64,000 bases of DNA from a virus. The position numbers and the translations under genes were made by a program. The stretch covers positions 1 through 64,000 of the IMG/VR virus record IMGVR_UViG_3300032265_000877. One strand, 5' to 3'. This document shows, in pieces, positions 14,920 through 22,557 of this stretch (positions are counted from its first letter, which is position 1; the number at the start of each line of letters is the position of its first letter). The notes beneath the pieces were generated by a model. That model was not told the DNA's origin and searched no databases. It saw nothing but the letters and a program-made list of their open reading frames with translations.

Positions 14920-15395
14920 TAGTAACCGCGTGCTTTTAGAACAGATGTTCGACGGGTTAATTCACGGCTAGTCAATTGGTAGTAGCGCTCAAGGTTGTCC
15001 ATAGAGGTCTTCAACAACTTGTGATAAGCCTCAGCGTGCATACGATCAGCAGCTAAGCTTTGCATATCTGGGTCTGTAAGAATCATGGCTTTAACAGTTG
15101 TAGCTTTTACCTTTGGATCCGAAGACTTCTGGATAAGAAGTTTGGCCTCTTCCTGCTTGTAGTAATTCTCAGCCTCGGTGACCGCCAACTCAGCGCAGGC
15201 TACCTGTGTCAATAAGAAGTTGTAGTTCTCCATATAAGAACGAGCCATCTCCATAAGCTGTTGATCATCAACGCCAGTAATATCTGCTGGAAAAGGCTTG
15301 ATATCAATGTCCAGGCTTCGCTTAACAGGTAGACCCTGCTTCTCTAATACTTTTAATAGGTCTTCACTAATACCTGTAGCGACGATGTTAATCAT
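14919..15395 (-). CDS. hypothetical helical protein (158 aa) in the recombination block
   Basis: The ATG at 15395 is chosen for its AAGGGG ribosome binding site seven bases upstream. After a short N-terminal beta segment, the protein is long and helical with many charged residues (AELAVTEAENYYKQEEAKLL), a likely coiled coil. Its place between the Cas4-like nuclease and the RuvC-like resolvase suggests an accessory recombination role. No family recognised. Confidence 0.65.
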   Translation of the reverse strand: MINIVATGISEDLLKVLEKQGLPVKRSLDIDIKPFPADITGVDDQQLMEMARSYMENYNFLLTQVACAELAVTEAENYYKQEEAKLLIQKSSDPKVKATTVKAMILTDPDMQSLAADRMHAEAYHKLLKTSMDNLERYYQLTSRELTRRTSVLKARGY

Positions 15396-16218
15396 TTGTA
15401 TACCCCTTACATTTAGCGCAACCATCTGTGCTTAGGTTACATGACGGCGGCGTATTAGTTTTTAGTGCTTTTACAATCATAGCGGCTGCATCAAATAAAT
15501 GCGAGATGCCAAAGTCGCTCTTCTTTATTACAAACTCTTTGGCCTCTTGGTTAGCCTTATTTTCATAGATAATTACTGCTTCTTGTGGGTAGTTCTCATA
15601 GTTAAGAAGATCTGCTAACTTCATATAAATCTGTACCTGCATAATGTGCTTCATAAAAGGCGCGTTAATAGCTTTCCATGCCTTATCAAAGTCATTGTCA
15701 TTATCCATTAAAAGCTCTGGAGCCTCCCAGCGCAGGGTACCGACCCCTACAGACTTTATCTCTAGCATCATTGGGTCGCCAAGCCCCGTTAACCAACCAT
15801 CTGAGTGTCCGTATATTCGCAAAGGCTCGTAGAATAACGGCACTTCTCTGTAGGCAAGAGGACCATCGTGACAGTCCGACCCGCCCCAGAAAAACTCTTC
15901 ACATTCATAGCAATACCACTTACCAAACAATACGCCCATATCTTGTAGCCAGCTCTGCCACTTAGCATGAATGGCATGGCCTTCAGCAAACACTGAGGCT
16001 AAACGAAAGCTGTTTGTACGTGTGCTAATGGGTTCTTCGCCCTGCAGTTGAAAGTAAGACGCACGGTGACACCAGTCAGATCCAACCATCTCTGATGGGT
16101 GTAAAACGTCTGTCCTGCGAGATCTGTCTTTAGGCTTAGCCATTAAATGGCGTTCTAGAGAACCAAGTACACGTGTGTTCTTTTTACCCACGTCTACAAA
16201 CTTCTTTAACTGACTCAT
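15388..16218 (-). CDS. Cas4-like PD-(D/E)XK exonuclease
   Basis: The 276-residue protein has GHSDGW followed by MMLEIKSV, the D and E-x-K of the PD-(D/E)XK site, and the QVQIYM helix of RecB-type nucleases. One Cys near residue 50 (SDWCHRASYF) and three near the C-terminus (CNLSTDGCAKC) have the spacing of a Cas4-type iron-sulfur cluster. It would process DNA ends for recombination with the nearby RecA. TAAGTT lies six bases before the ATG, and no strong SD is seen. Confidence 0.82.
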   Translation of the reverse strand: MSQLKKFVDVGKKNTRVLGSLERHLMAKPKDRSRRTDVLHPSEMVGSDWCHRASYFQLQGEEPISTRTNSFRLASVFAEGHAIHAKWQSWLQDMGVLFGKWYCYECEEFFWGGSDCHDGPLAYREVPLFYEPLRIYGHSDGWLTGLGDPMMLEIKSVGVGTLRWEAPELLMDNDNDFDKAWKAINAPFMKHIMQVQIYMKLADLLNYENYPQEAVIIYENKANQEAKEFVIKKSDFGISHLFDAAAMIVKALKTNTPPSCNLSTDGCAKCKGYTND

Positions 16219-16230
16219 GCAGGTAACTTA

Positions 16231-16548
16231 TCATAGATCTTTATCTAGTACCCATTCTTCAAGTGTCATACCTGAACGTGTTGCTTTACGTTTAAGCGCG
16301 TTACGCTCACGGTGACTCATGCCTCCCCAGATACCATGGGTATCGTCCATGCTCTCTGCGTAAAGTAAACACTCTTTACGAACAGGGCATTCTGGAAGAC
16401 CGTCTCTGCCGTAGCAAACAGCTTTTGCTATATCAGCTATGTCTTTATATTGGTCTTTATCTCTTGGTGGGTACCAAGTGTTGGTACTCATTCCTCGGCA
16501 TTTTGCTCTATATCGCCAAGGTTCTGGTCCGAAGTCTTCATCGTACAA
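16231..16548 (-). CDS. WhiB-family transcription factor
   Basis: The 105-residue protein has the four WhiB cysteines (about residues 17, 45, 54 and 60), CPVRKEC, and the GIWGG turn. These bind a 4Fe-4S cluster and contact the host principal sigma factor. WhiB proteins are confined to actinobacteria and their phages, so this gene strongly indicates the host. Unlike the usual C-x2-C, eight residues (YGRDGLPE) separate the second and third cysteines. The gene overlaps the resolvase gene by 61 bases. Confidence 0.88.
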   Translation of the reverse strand: MYDEDFGPEPWRYRAKCRGMSTNTWYPPRDKDQYKDIADIAKAVCYGRDGLPECPVRKECLLYAESMDDTHGIWGGMSHRERNALKRKATRSGMTLEEWVLDKDL

Positions 16549-16868
16549 GATTGATGCTCCTGGAAGCTCTGGCGCATTTCCAGAAAGTCATCTTCAGTTA
16601 ACAATACATAGTTTTCACTATTAAGGCTTACGCCTAAAACAGGCATACGGCTCTCAAGTATTGCTTCCTTAACAATCTTCTCTAGCACTGCGGCTTTGAC
16701 AGTAAAGGAGGCTTTGCCTGTGTACTTATGTTCTAAAAGAATATCAGCACTACGGACATCACCTTTACGACTCCAGAAAGCTCCGCTTCCAGCGTTGCGT
16801 TTCCCGTCTAGAACTCCTGCTAGTCGTGCCTCGTGCTTCTGTGACTTCTTTAAGCCCTCACTCTTCAT
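16488..16868 (-). CDS. Hjc-like Holliday junction resolvase/endonuclease
   Basis: The 126-residue product fits the archaeal-type PD-(D/E)XK resolvase pattern: early KHEARLAG with Glu, GSGAFWSRKGDVRSADILLEHK with the Asp and E-x-K, then a helical segment. It is a second candidate junction resolvase two kilobases from the RuvC-like one. It overlaps recA by 11 bases and whiB by 61. Confidence 0.7.
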   Translation of the reverse strand: MKSEGLKKSQKHEARLAGVLDGKRNAGSGAFWSRKGDVRSADILLEHKYTGKASFTVKAAVLEKIVKEAILESRMPVLGVSLNSENYVLLTEDDFLEMRQSFQEHQSCTMKTSDQNLGDIEQNAEE

Positions 16869-17910
16869 GTGCGCGCTTGGATGTTGCTCTAATAGAGTCT
16901 AACACTTCACGCTCAAGGACTTCTCGAAGGTCAATATCTTCCCGTATTGCCTGAAGCATACCATCTTGGCCCTGCCATTGCGACTCACCATACCGATAGT
17001 AGGCACCTGCTCTAGTGATGACCTTGTTCAAGATACCAATGGCTACAATCTCTTTGGCAAAATCAAACTCACCTGCGGCAAGCTCACCGCCATTAGAGAA
17101 GTAAAAGTCCACAATAGCTATTTGACCTGGGGCTGCTGACTTGTTCTTAATGACTCTAACCTTAATTGACTGGCCTACCTTGCGCTTTTCCTGACCAGTG
17201 CCTGCCTCAATCCATTCATCGCGGCGGACCTCCATACGGGTAAAGAAAGCATAATCTTTACCTAGACCGCCGGGGGTAGTGCGTGGATCGCCATACATAA
17301 CACCTACCTTTGAGCGCCATTGGTTAATGATTAAGCCAATAAAAGGGCGTTCTGGGCGAATCAATGAGCGCTTAGACGCCTTGCCTACCTTACGGAAGAA
17401 CTTGTTAGTAAGAAGCGCTCCGCGCCCTACTGTTGCTTCTTCCATTTCCTTCTCGTCCTCTGCTCCAGGCACCAGAGCAGGAAGTGAGTCAAGGACAATG
17501 CAATCAATAGCTTTACTTTCCACGATCCGAATAACCGCTTCATACGCTTCCTCCATGATATTTGTAGACACTACATATACGCGGGAAACATCTACGCCGC
17601 ACATCTCTGCGTAACCTGGCACCCACTCTTCTGCTGCAATCCATACAGTCGTAAACTCTGGATCGCGACGTTGATTAGCAGCAATAGTCTTAAGAGCAAG
17701 CGCGGTCTTGCCATTGCTTGCCTCTCCAATAATTTCGTGCCACTGATTAGACGGCCATCCGCCACCTAAAGCAACGTCTACCGCAATTGAGCCCGTTGTT
17801 AAACGACTACCAGTTTGAGTAATATCTGAACCAAGAACGATGGTGTCATCGCCCATTTTCTTGTTGATTGCACTAAATACTTTTGCTAGATCGCCTGTTA
17901 ATGTACTCAT
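16858..17910 (-). CDS. RecA/UvsX-type recombinase
   Basis: The 350-residue protein has the Walker A GEASNGKTA (residues 62-70), a Walker B strand around 135-146 (DCIVLDSLPAL), and an L2-like segment with NQWRSK and TTPGGLG. It would form filaments on ssDNA for strand exchange and recombination-dependent replication. It overlaps the preceding gene by four bases and lies in one run with the polymerase and nucleases. Confidence 0.9.
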   Translation of the reverse strand: MSTLTGDLAKVFSAINKKMGDDTIVLGSDITQTGSRLTTGSIAVDVALGGGWPSNQWHEIIGEASNGKTALALKTIAANQRRDPEFTTVWIAAEEWVPGYAEMCGVDVSRVYVVSTNIMEEAYEAVIRIVESKAIDCIVLDSLPALVPGAEDEKEMEEATVGRGALLTNKFFRKVGKASKRSLIRPERPFIGLIINQWRSKVGVMYGDPRTTPGGLGKDYAFFTRMEVRRDEWIEAGTGQEKRKVGQSIKVRVIKNKSAAPGQIAIVDFYFSNGGELAAGEFDFAKEIVAIGILNKVITRAGAYYRYGESQWQGQDGMLQAIREDIDLREVLEREVLDSIRATSKRAHEE

Positions 17911-18290
17911 CCTAAGAATCCTCCGTCTGCTCCGATTGCTGGCTTAGTGCCATTAAAAGTACCTGTAGGTATCTGGCGTGCTGGTGTTGCTGGGCCTGCT
18001 GAAGATTGACCAGGATTGATAATCCCTTTACCTAAGCCACTACCTGATTGCTGAAGTGGGTAACCGCAATCGTAGCACCGAGGCTTTGCGCCTTGAACAC
18101 TGCCATAATTTCCGCTACCGCATCCCGGACATCGAGGTGCTTGAGGGGTTGCCTGTTGTGAAGGTGGATACTGTGGCTGTTGCGGTTGAGCATATGTAGC
18201 GGGCTGAGGAGCGGCGTACTGAGGCTGCGCCTGTGGCTGCTGAGGAACTGGGTTACCTAATCTGCGTGAAAACCAGTCTGAATTACTCAT
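17907..18290 (-). CDS. Pro/Gln-rich protein with zinc ribbon (127 aa)
   Basis: The N-terminal half is low complexity (QPQAQPQYAAPQPA-like). The centre has CPGCG and CYDCG, a four-cysteine ribbon, and the tail is Gly/Pro-rich. It overlaps recA by four bases and the next gene by eight. The layout suggests a flexible adaptor that binds nucleic acid or a replisome protein. Confidence 0.65.
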   Translation of the reverse strand: MSNSDWFSRRLGNPVPQQPQAQPQYAAPQPATYAQPQQPQYPPSQQATPQAPRCPGCGSGNYGSVQGAKPRCYDCGYPLQQSGSGLGKGIINPGQSSAGPATPARQIPTGTFNGTKPAIGADGGFLG

Positions 18291-18759
18291 CTATTTCTCC
18301 AAACTCAAGAACATCAGAGTTAACTGTGTTCGTCTCAATCATACCCAAGTGAAGCCCAATTGAAAAGGCGCCCATTAAAGTAGACAGGGCTACCGCTTTA
18401 TAAACAGCCATTATTGCATCGCCATGTTGTTCTAGCTCATGGTCTTCCATATCATCTGAGCTCAAGGCCTCAGCTAAATGAAGAGCTACCAAAGACTTGG
18501 CGCTTATATCTGCAATAGACTCCAAGAAAGGGAACAAAGGTGCAACAGATTTTACTCTGTCTTCGCTGTCTTCTAGCTCTTTGCACTCCCCTTCTTCACT
18601 TATGCGACTAAGCCCAACCATCTCAGCAAGGTCATTTACGTTATCTACTAACTCGGTGTCGTATAAATACCAACGATAAACCGTACTCAGAGGAATCTCT
18701 TGAGTACTAATCTCCTCATCATCTGAGTTGCCTTTAAATACGTTTGTCCACCATGCCAT
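18283..18759 (-). CDS. hypothetical acidic helical protein (158 aa)
   Basis: The ATG at 18759 overlaps the polymerase stop (TAATG) and is preferred to the longer frame. The protein is acidic (DDEEISTQE, SEEGECKELEDSEDR), mostly helical, and contains a hydrophobic segment near residues 125-145 that may be a core helix. No recognisable family. Placed after DNA polymerase, it may be a replication accessory protein. Confidence 0.65.
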   Translation of the reverse strand: MAWWTNVFKGNSDDEEISTQEIPLSTVYRWYLYDTELVDNVNDLAEMVGLSRISEEGECKELEDSEDRVKSVAPLFPFLESIADISAKSLVALHLAEALSSDDMEDHELEQHGDAIMAVYKAVALSTLMGAFSIGLHLGMIETNTVNSDVLEFGEIDE

Positions 18760-20744
18760 TAGTCTTTTGCCTCTCCCCAACGCTGGACAACTTTAATGTC
18801 CGCAATCAGTGGAACGTCTAGAAATTTAATCTCTTCCATAGCCTCGCGTATAGCTGCATAGGTTTGATCTACTAAGTGGTCTGGGGTCAAGGTAACAATT
18901 TCATCGTGTACGGTTAAGATGATCTTTGCCTCGGCGGGAACTCTTTCGTAGGCCCTAATCATAGCAAGTTTAATTATGTCAGCAGCCGAGCCCTGGATGC
19001 GCGTGTTAAAAGCCTGACGCTCAGCGCTAGACCTAAAAGCGGGCACCTTAGACTTGATATCTGGCAAGTAACGGCGGCGCTTTAAGATGGTTGAGACGTA
19101 CCCAGTGTTGCGGGCCACCCCAATAACCTTGGCTTTGTAAAGATCTACGGAAGGGAACTTGGCAGCAAAGTCAGTTAATAGCTGCTTAGCCTCTTGTATG
19201 GTGCAGCCAATCTGACGAGAGATCTTGTCGGGGCCAACGCCATAGGCAATAGCCAATACCAAGACCTTACCTGCCTTGCGGTCTACACCCATAGTCTTAC
19301 CCACAGTTGTGTAGATATCTCCGCCAGTATTGTAGTTGTCAATCATAATTGGGTCGCCAGACATAGAGGCAATAATGCGAGGCTCAATCTGTGAGTAGTC
19401 AGCTACAACCAATTTATGTCCCTCTGGGGCATAGAAGAGGTCACGAATCATCTTGCCGTAGTTCTTGTTATCAGGCACCTTGTCATTAGGCGCGGGTATG
19501 TTCTGCAAATTGGGGTTAGAGCTAGAGAAACGTCCTGTCTCTGTGCCCCAAGGCTTGAAGTCTCCGTAGATCTTTCCGTTGATAAGTAGGCTTTCCCGCT
19601 CTTCAATCTTCTCTTTACCGTTAACGGACTTAACTACCTCACCGCCAATGTAAGGGACGATATAGGTGCTGAGTAACTTATTAATCTCAGCGTATTGGAG
19701 GATAGCAGCCACTAACTCATCGTCTGGATGAACCTCAAGAGCCTCTGCGGAAACGGAGTAGTCTGAATATGTTCTCTTATCTGGGGGCGTCTTCTCACCT
19801 TTGCCCGTAAGAATAGTGGGCTTTAGACCTCTGTTGCCTTCAGAGATTGGGCCGTACAAAAGCTCTTGCTTTTCAGCGTTAGAGTTAAGGTTAAATACCT
19901 TGCCAGCAATTGAGTAGATATTGGACTTGATTACCTCTATCTCTTCCTCAAGTTTTACGTGTAGTTCTTTAAGGTGTTCAACGTCAATAATTGCGCCTGT
20001 AAGTTTCATTTGGCACAACACCTTAAGCAAATCCATCTCAAGACCCATTACAGTTTCTACATCTGATTCGGTAATCTTAGCGGCAACTATCTGCCAAAGT
20101 AAGAATGTGTACTTAGAGTCAAGGTATGAGTACTTAGCTACCTCATCAAAAGAATACTCTTCAACCTTATGACCTATGCCTTTCTCCATGCTAAAGCCTA
20201 AGTCTCTTTGTAAACAGTCGTCTAAGCCAAGCTTTCCGCTGTTACGACTATCGTATAAAAATGAACCGATAAGCGTGTCAAAGTACGGGCCTACAGGAAT
20301 TACTCCGTCATAGTGTTTAGCTACAGAACATAGGTCAAAGATAAGGTTGTGACCAATAGTAAGTATGTTCTCGTTAAACATTAAAGGCTCTAATGCTTTA
20401 AATACTTCAGCGGGAAAGAGCTGTTTTGGGGCTGGACCAAACTTCTTTACGTGCTTCTTTTTATCACGCGAGTAGTCATAGTCACGGGCTTCCAAACCAG
20501 CATCTACGCGCTTTTGTCCTTGACCTGTTAAAGGCCTAATTGCTTCTAAGAAATCACCGTTGGGATGACCCATAGGAATAACATCTCCACGGCCACGTGT
20601 AGCAAAAGATATCCAGAGAACTTCGTTTACTGCGGGTATGCCTCTATGTTGTCCAACAGTTTCTACGTCAAAAGCAAAAGCATCTTGCTTGAGGTAGTAA
20701 GCAACCATCTCATCCAGTTGCTTTTTAGTCGTAATAATATTCAA
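18759..20744 (-). CDS. polA: DNA polymerase I (family A) with 3'-5' exonuclease
   Basis: The 661-residue protein combines an N-terminal 3'-5' proofreading exonuclease (D26 and E28 in FDVETV, D137, and D209 in YSYLD) with a family A polymerase: TGRFSSSNPNLQNIP (403-417), motif A VVADYSQIEPR with D449, motif B R489 to Y501, and motif C VHDEIV (613-615). It lacks the 5' nuclease domain of cellular Pol I. The start is TTG with AGGGGA upstream; an in-frame TAA lies just above, so no earlier start exists. It is the replicative polymerase of the phage. Confidence 0.95.
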   Translation of the reverse strand: MNIITTKKQLDEMVAYYLKQDAFAFDVETVGQHRGIPAVNEVLWISFATRGRGDVIPMGHPNGDFLEAIRPLTGQGQKRVDAGLEARDYDYSRDKKKHVKKFGPAPKQLFPAEVFKALEPLMFNENILTIGHNLIFDLCSVAKHYDGVIPVGPYFDTLIGSFLYDSRNSGKLGLDDCLQRDLGFSMEKGIGHKVEEYSFDEVAKYSYLDSKYTFLLWQIVAAKITESDVETVMGLEMDLLKVLCQMKLTGAIIDVEHLKELHVKLEEEIEVIKSNIYSIAGKVFNLNSNAEKQELLYGPISEGNRGLKPTILTGKGEKTPPDKRTYSDYSVSAEALEVHPDDELVAAILQYAEINKLLSTYIVPYIGGEVVKSVNGKEKIEERESLLINGKIYGDFKPWGTETGRFSSSNPNLQNIPAPNDKVPDNKNYGKMIRDLFYAPEGHKLVVADYSQIEPRIIASMSGDPIMIDNYNTGGDIYTTVGKTMGVDRKAGKVLVLAIAYGVGPDKISRQIGCTIQEAKQLLTDFAAKFPSVDLYKAKVIGVARNTGYVSTILKRRRYLPDIKSKVPAFRSSAERQAFNTRIQGSAADIIKLAMIRAYERVPAEAKIILTVHDEIVTLTPDHLVDQTYAAIREAMEEIKFLDVPLIADIKVVQRWGEAKD

Positions 20745-20761
20745 ATTGTGTCCCCTATAAA

Positions 20762-20798
20762 GTTAGAGACCGATGGAAGGGGGTCATCGGCCTCTAAC
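20762..20798 (-). terminator. strong hairpin, probable terminator
   Basis: GTTAGAG and CCGATG pair with CATCGG and CTCTAAC, a 13-bp stem with one internal mismatch. Read on the - strand it is followed by TTTAT. It lies between the putative ssDNA-binding protein gene and the polymerase and may reduce read-through. Confidence 0.7.
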
Positions 20799-20811
20799 AG
20801 CTATGTGTGTT

Positions 20812-21474
20812 TTAGAGCAAAGAGTCTGCGATAGCCTCTAGCTCATCCCAAGTAGGTGTCTTGATGTCAGCGCGTGTATACGGCTGAACTGATGCAACGA
20901 AAGCGTCTGAAGCAGCCTCGTCAATCTGCCAGTCTTCCATCAAGTCACGGCCCTTTACTGGGTTAATGTGATAAGCAGTTGTCTGTTGCTTACCTGTGCG
21001 ACTTACTGCCCAATAGTTACGGGTCAATGGACCTTGTGGGGAGAAGTGTGCTGCATGTAGTGCCTTCCACAAACGTGGAGATGCAATAAGCATCTGACGT
21101 TGCGGTCCGCCCTCAGCAGATAGGTTGACAATAGAGAAAGCACGCTTCTCTTCTGGCTTGCTACCAAGCTTGATGCAGAGAGGATCATTAGACCCAAGGG
21201 AGATGTAGGACTTCTGTCCTTCTTTGTTGGTAAGAAAGTGTTGCTTGTAGACAGCGAACGGACCGTCTTGATCAAGGAACTTAACTACCTGGAAGCCGCC
21301 ATCGGTAAACTTAAAGTCTTTGGCGTATCCCTGTGATACAGGTGTGATCTTTTCTCCAGCTTCCCAACCTGATTGGATTGCTGTTGAGGTTGACTGCGCT
21401 GGGCGGTCATTGATTGCAGATGCACTGAACTCGTCAGTGGCTGGTAGGTATTCTTCTGTGCGATTTACTGACAT
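20812..21474 (-). CDS. putative ssDNA-binding protein
   Basis: The ATG at 21474 has an AAAGGA ribosome binding site. The 220-residue product is polar, with beta-rich central segments (GGFQVVKFLDQDGPFAVYKQHF) and an acidic C-terminus (TWDELEAIADSLL) typical of ssDNA-binding proteins that recruit partners. It sits between a MerR-like gene and DNA polymerase. The assignment rests on context and composition; no OB-fold motif is diagnostic. Confidence 0.4.
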   Translation of the reverse strand: MSVNRTEEYLPATDEFSASAINDRPAQSTSTAIQSGWEAGEKITPVSQGYAKDFKFTDGGFQVVKFLDQDGPFAVYKQHFLTNKEGQKSYISLGSNDPLCIKLGSKPEEKRAFSIVNLSAEGGPQRQMLIASPRLWKALHAAHFSPQGPLTRNYWAVSRTGKQQTTAYHINPVKGRDLMEDWQIDEAASDAFVASVQPYTRADIKTPTWDELEAIADSLL

Positions 21475-21487
21475 TGTTTTTCCTTTG

Positions 21488-21961
21488 TTAGTTTGATTTT
21501 GTTTCATCAGCCCGGATGTTACTCCACGCTTCAGCGATCTCATTACTGAGGTGCTGATGTTGAGACCAGTCTATACGTTTTGTCTCTAAGATTCCAGCCT
21601 TGTCAAAGCGCTCAATAACCGCTTCAATCATGGCTCGAGAGTAGAGCCTACGTCCTTGATGGTCTTTCCCATTAATGTCTTTTTTAACGGGAAGTCTGTA
21701 GGGTGCTGAGGGTAGGTAACCCTCTTTAATCCATGTACGAATTGTAATGATAGGCCTGCCTAAGGCAGATGCTAGAGACCCAATAAGAAACAACTCAACG
21801 TCTTTACCATTAGGCAGCGTGCGCTTAGTTGGATTAGAGTCCCAGTTCTTAGACACAACAATCTCTGGGTCTTTCTTGGCTACTGCCTTGCGCTTCTTTT
21901 TACTGCCTGGGTAGTACTCATCAAGGTCAGCAAAAGCCTGATCAATAAAGTCGTCTGTCAT
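21488..21961 (-). CDS. MerR/excisionase-like DNA-binding protein
   Basis: After a basic N-terminus (KKKRKAVAKK), residues 55-115 form a MerR-type winged helix: LIGSLASALGRPIITIRTWIK, then GYLPSAPYRLP and RRLYSRAMIEAV. It probably binds phage DNA as a regulator or replication accessory. It overlaps the preceding gene by four bases and is separated by 13 bases from the putative ssDNA-binding gene. Confidence 0.7.
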   Translation of the reverse strand: MTDDFIDQAFADLDEYYPGSKKKRKAVAKKDPEIVVSKNWDSNPTKRTLPNGKDVELFLIGSLASALGRPIITIRTWIKEGYLPSAPYRLPVKKDINGKDHQGRRLYSRAMIEAVIERFDKAGILETKRIDWSQHQHLSNEIAEAWSNIRADETKSN

Positions 21962-22362
21962 TTATTCTCTACAATAAACGCAAAGGTCTCCTTTGCAGGA
22001 AACATTGTGTCAATGTCAGATTCAGTTAGGTAACCTTCGTAAAAGGCGGCCATAATTGCGGCCTCATCTAGCACAGGAACCATCTTGATACAGGTGTTCT
22101 TTATACCTTTATCGGTGAGGATCTGCTCTGCAACGTTCATGTCTAAGTTCTTGGATACACGGCGCTGCTTAGTGACCTTTATATTGCCCATAGTGGCGTC
22201 CTCAAAAGATATAACCCTATGGCCTTTATCATCAGGTTCAAGAGTGTCTATGTCTTGAGTCATGCGGCTCTTAAGTTCGCTTTGGCGATCTGCCAGCATG
22301 CCCATCTCAGTCTTTAATGCTAGAAACTGACGAGCGTTTTTCTTTAACTCTTCTATATTCAT
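21958..22362 (-). CDS. hypothetical protein with N-terminal coiled coil (134 aa)
   Basis: Residues 1-40 form a charged coiled coil, followed by a beta segment (HRVISFEDATMGNIKVTKQRR) and a helical C-terminus. An AGGGGG site precedes the start. No family recognised. It lies in the replication run between the RHH regulator and the MerR-like gene. Confidence 0.65.
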   Translation of the reverse strand: MNIEELKKNARQFLALKTEMGMLADRQSELKSRMTQDIDTLEPDDKGHRVISFEDATMGNIKVTKQRRVSKNLDMNVAEQILTDKGIKNTCIKMVPVLDEAAIMAAFYEGYLTESDIDTMFPAKETFAFIVENK

Positions 22363-22385
22363 TAGTACCCCCTAGGGGCACCACA

Positions 22386-22550
22386 TTAGTTATCTTCTAG
22401 AGGCTTGTCAACCTTGATGTAGATTTCTAGCGCCTTGATAATAATGCTAGTAACTGTAACGCCCTCTTTAGCGGCCTTTTTCTGAACGGCAAGCCAAATA
22501 TCATCCGAGACGCGGATGGTACGGGTTGGTGTCTTAGGTGCGTTAGGCAT
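22386..22550 (-). CDS. ribbon-helix-helix DNA-binding protein (54 aa)
   Basis: This short frame encodes a complete RHH domain: TRTIRVSDDIWLAVQKKAAKEG followed by VTSIIIKALEIYIK, the usual strand-helix-helix with a conserved Gly at the turn. Such proteins dimerise and bind operators. It lies seven bases after the SNF2 stop and 23 bases before the next start. It may regulate the replication run. Confidence 0.75.
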   Translation of the reverse strand: MPNAPKTPTRTIRVSDDIWLAVQKKAAKEGVTVTSIIIKALEIYIKVDKPLEDN

Positions 22551-22557
22551 TCATCAA

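Noticed and set aside
15388-16218. CRISPR Cas4 of a defence system
   Set aside because: There are no cas1, cas2 or repeats nearby; the gene lies in a recombination block, as Cas4-like nucleases do in many phages.
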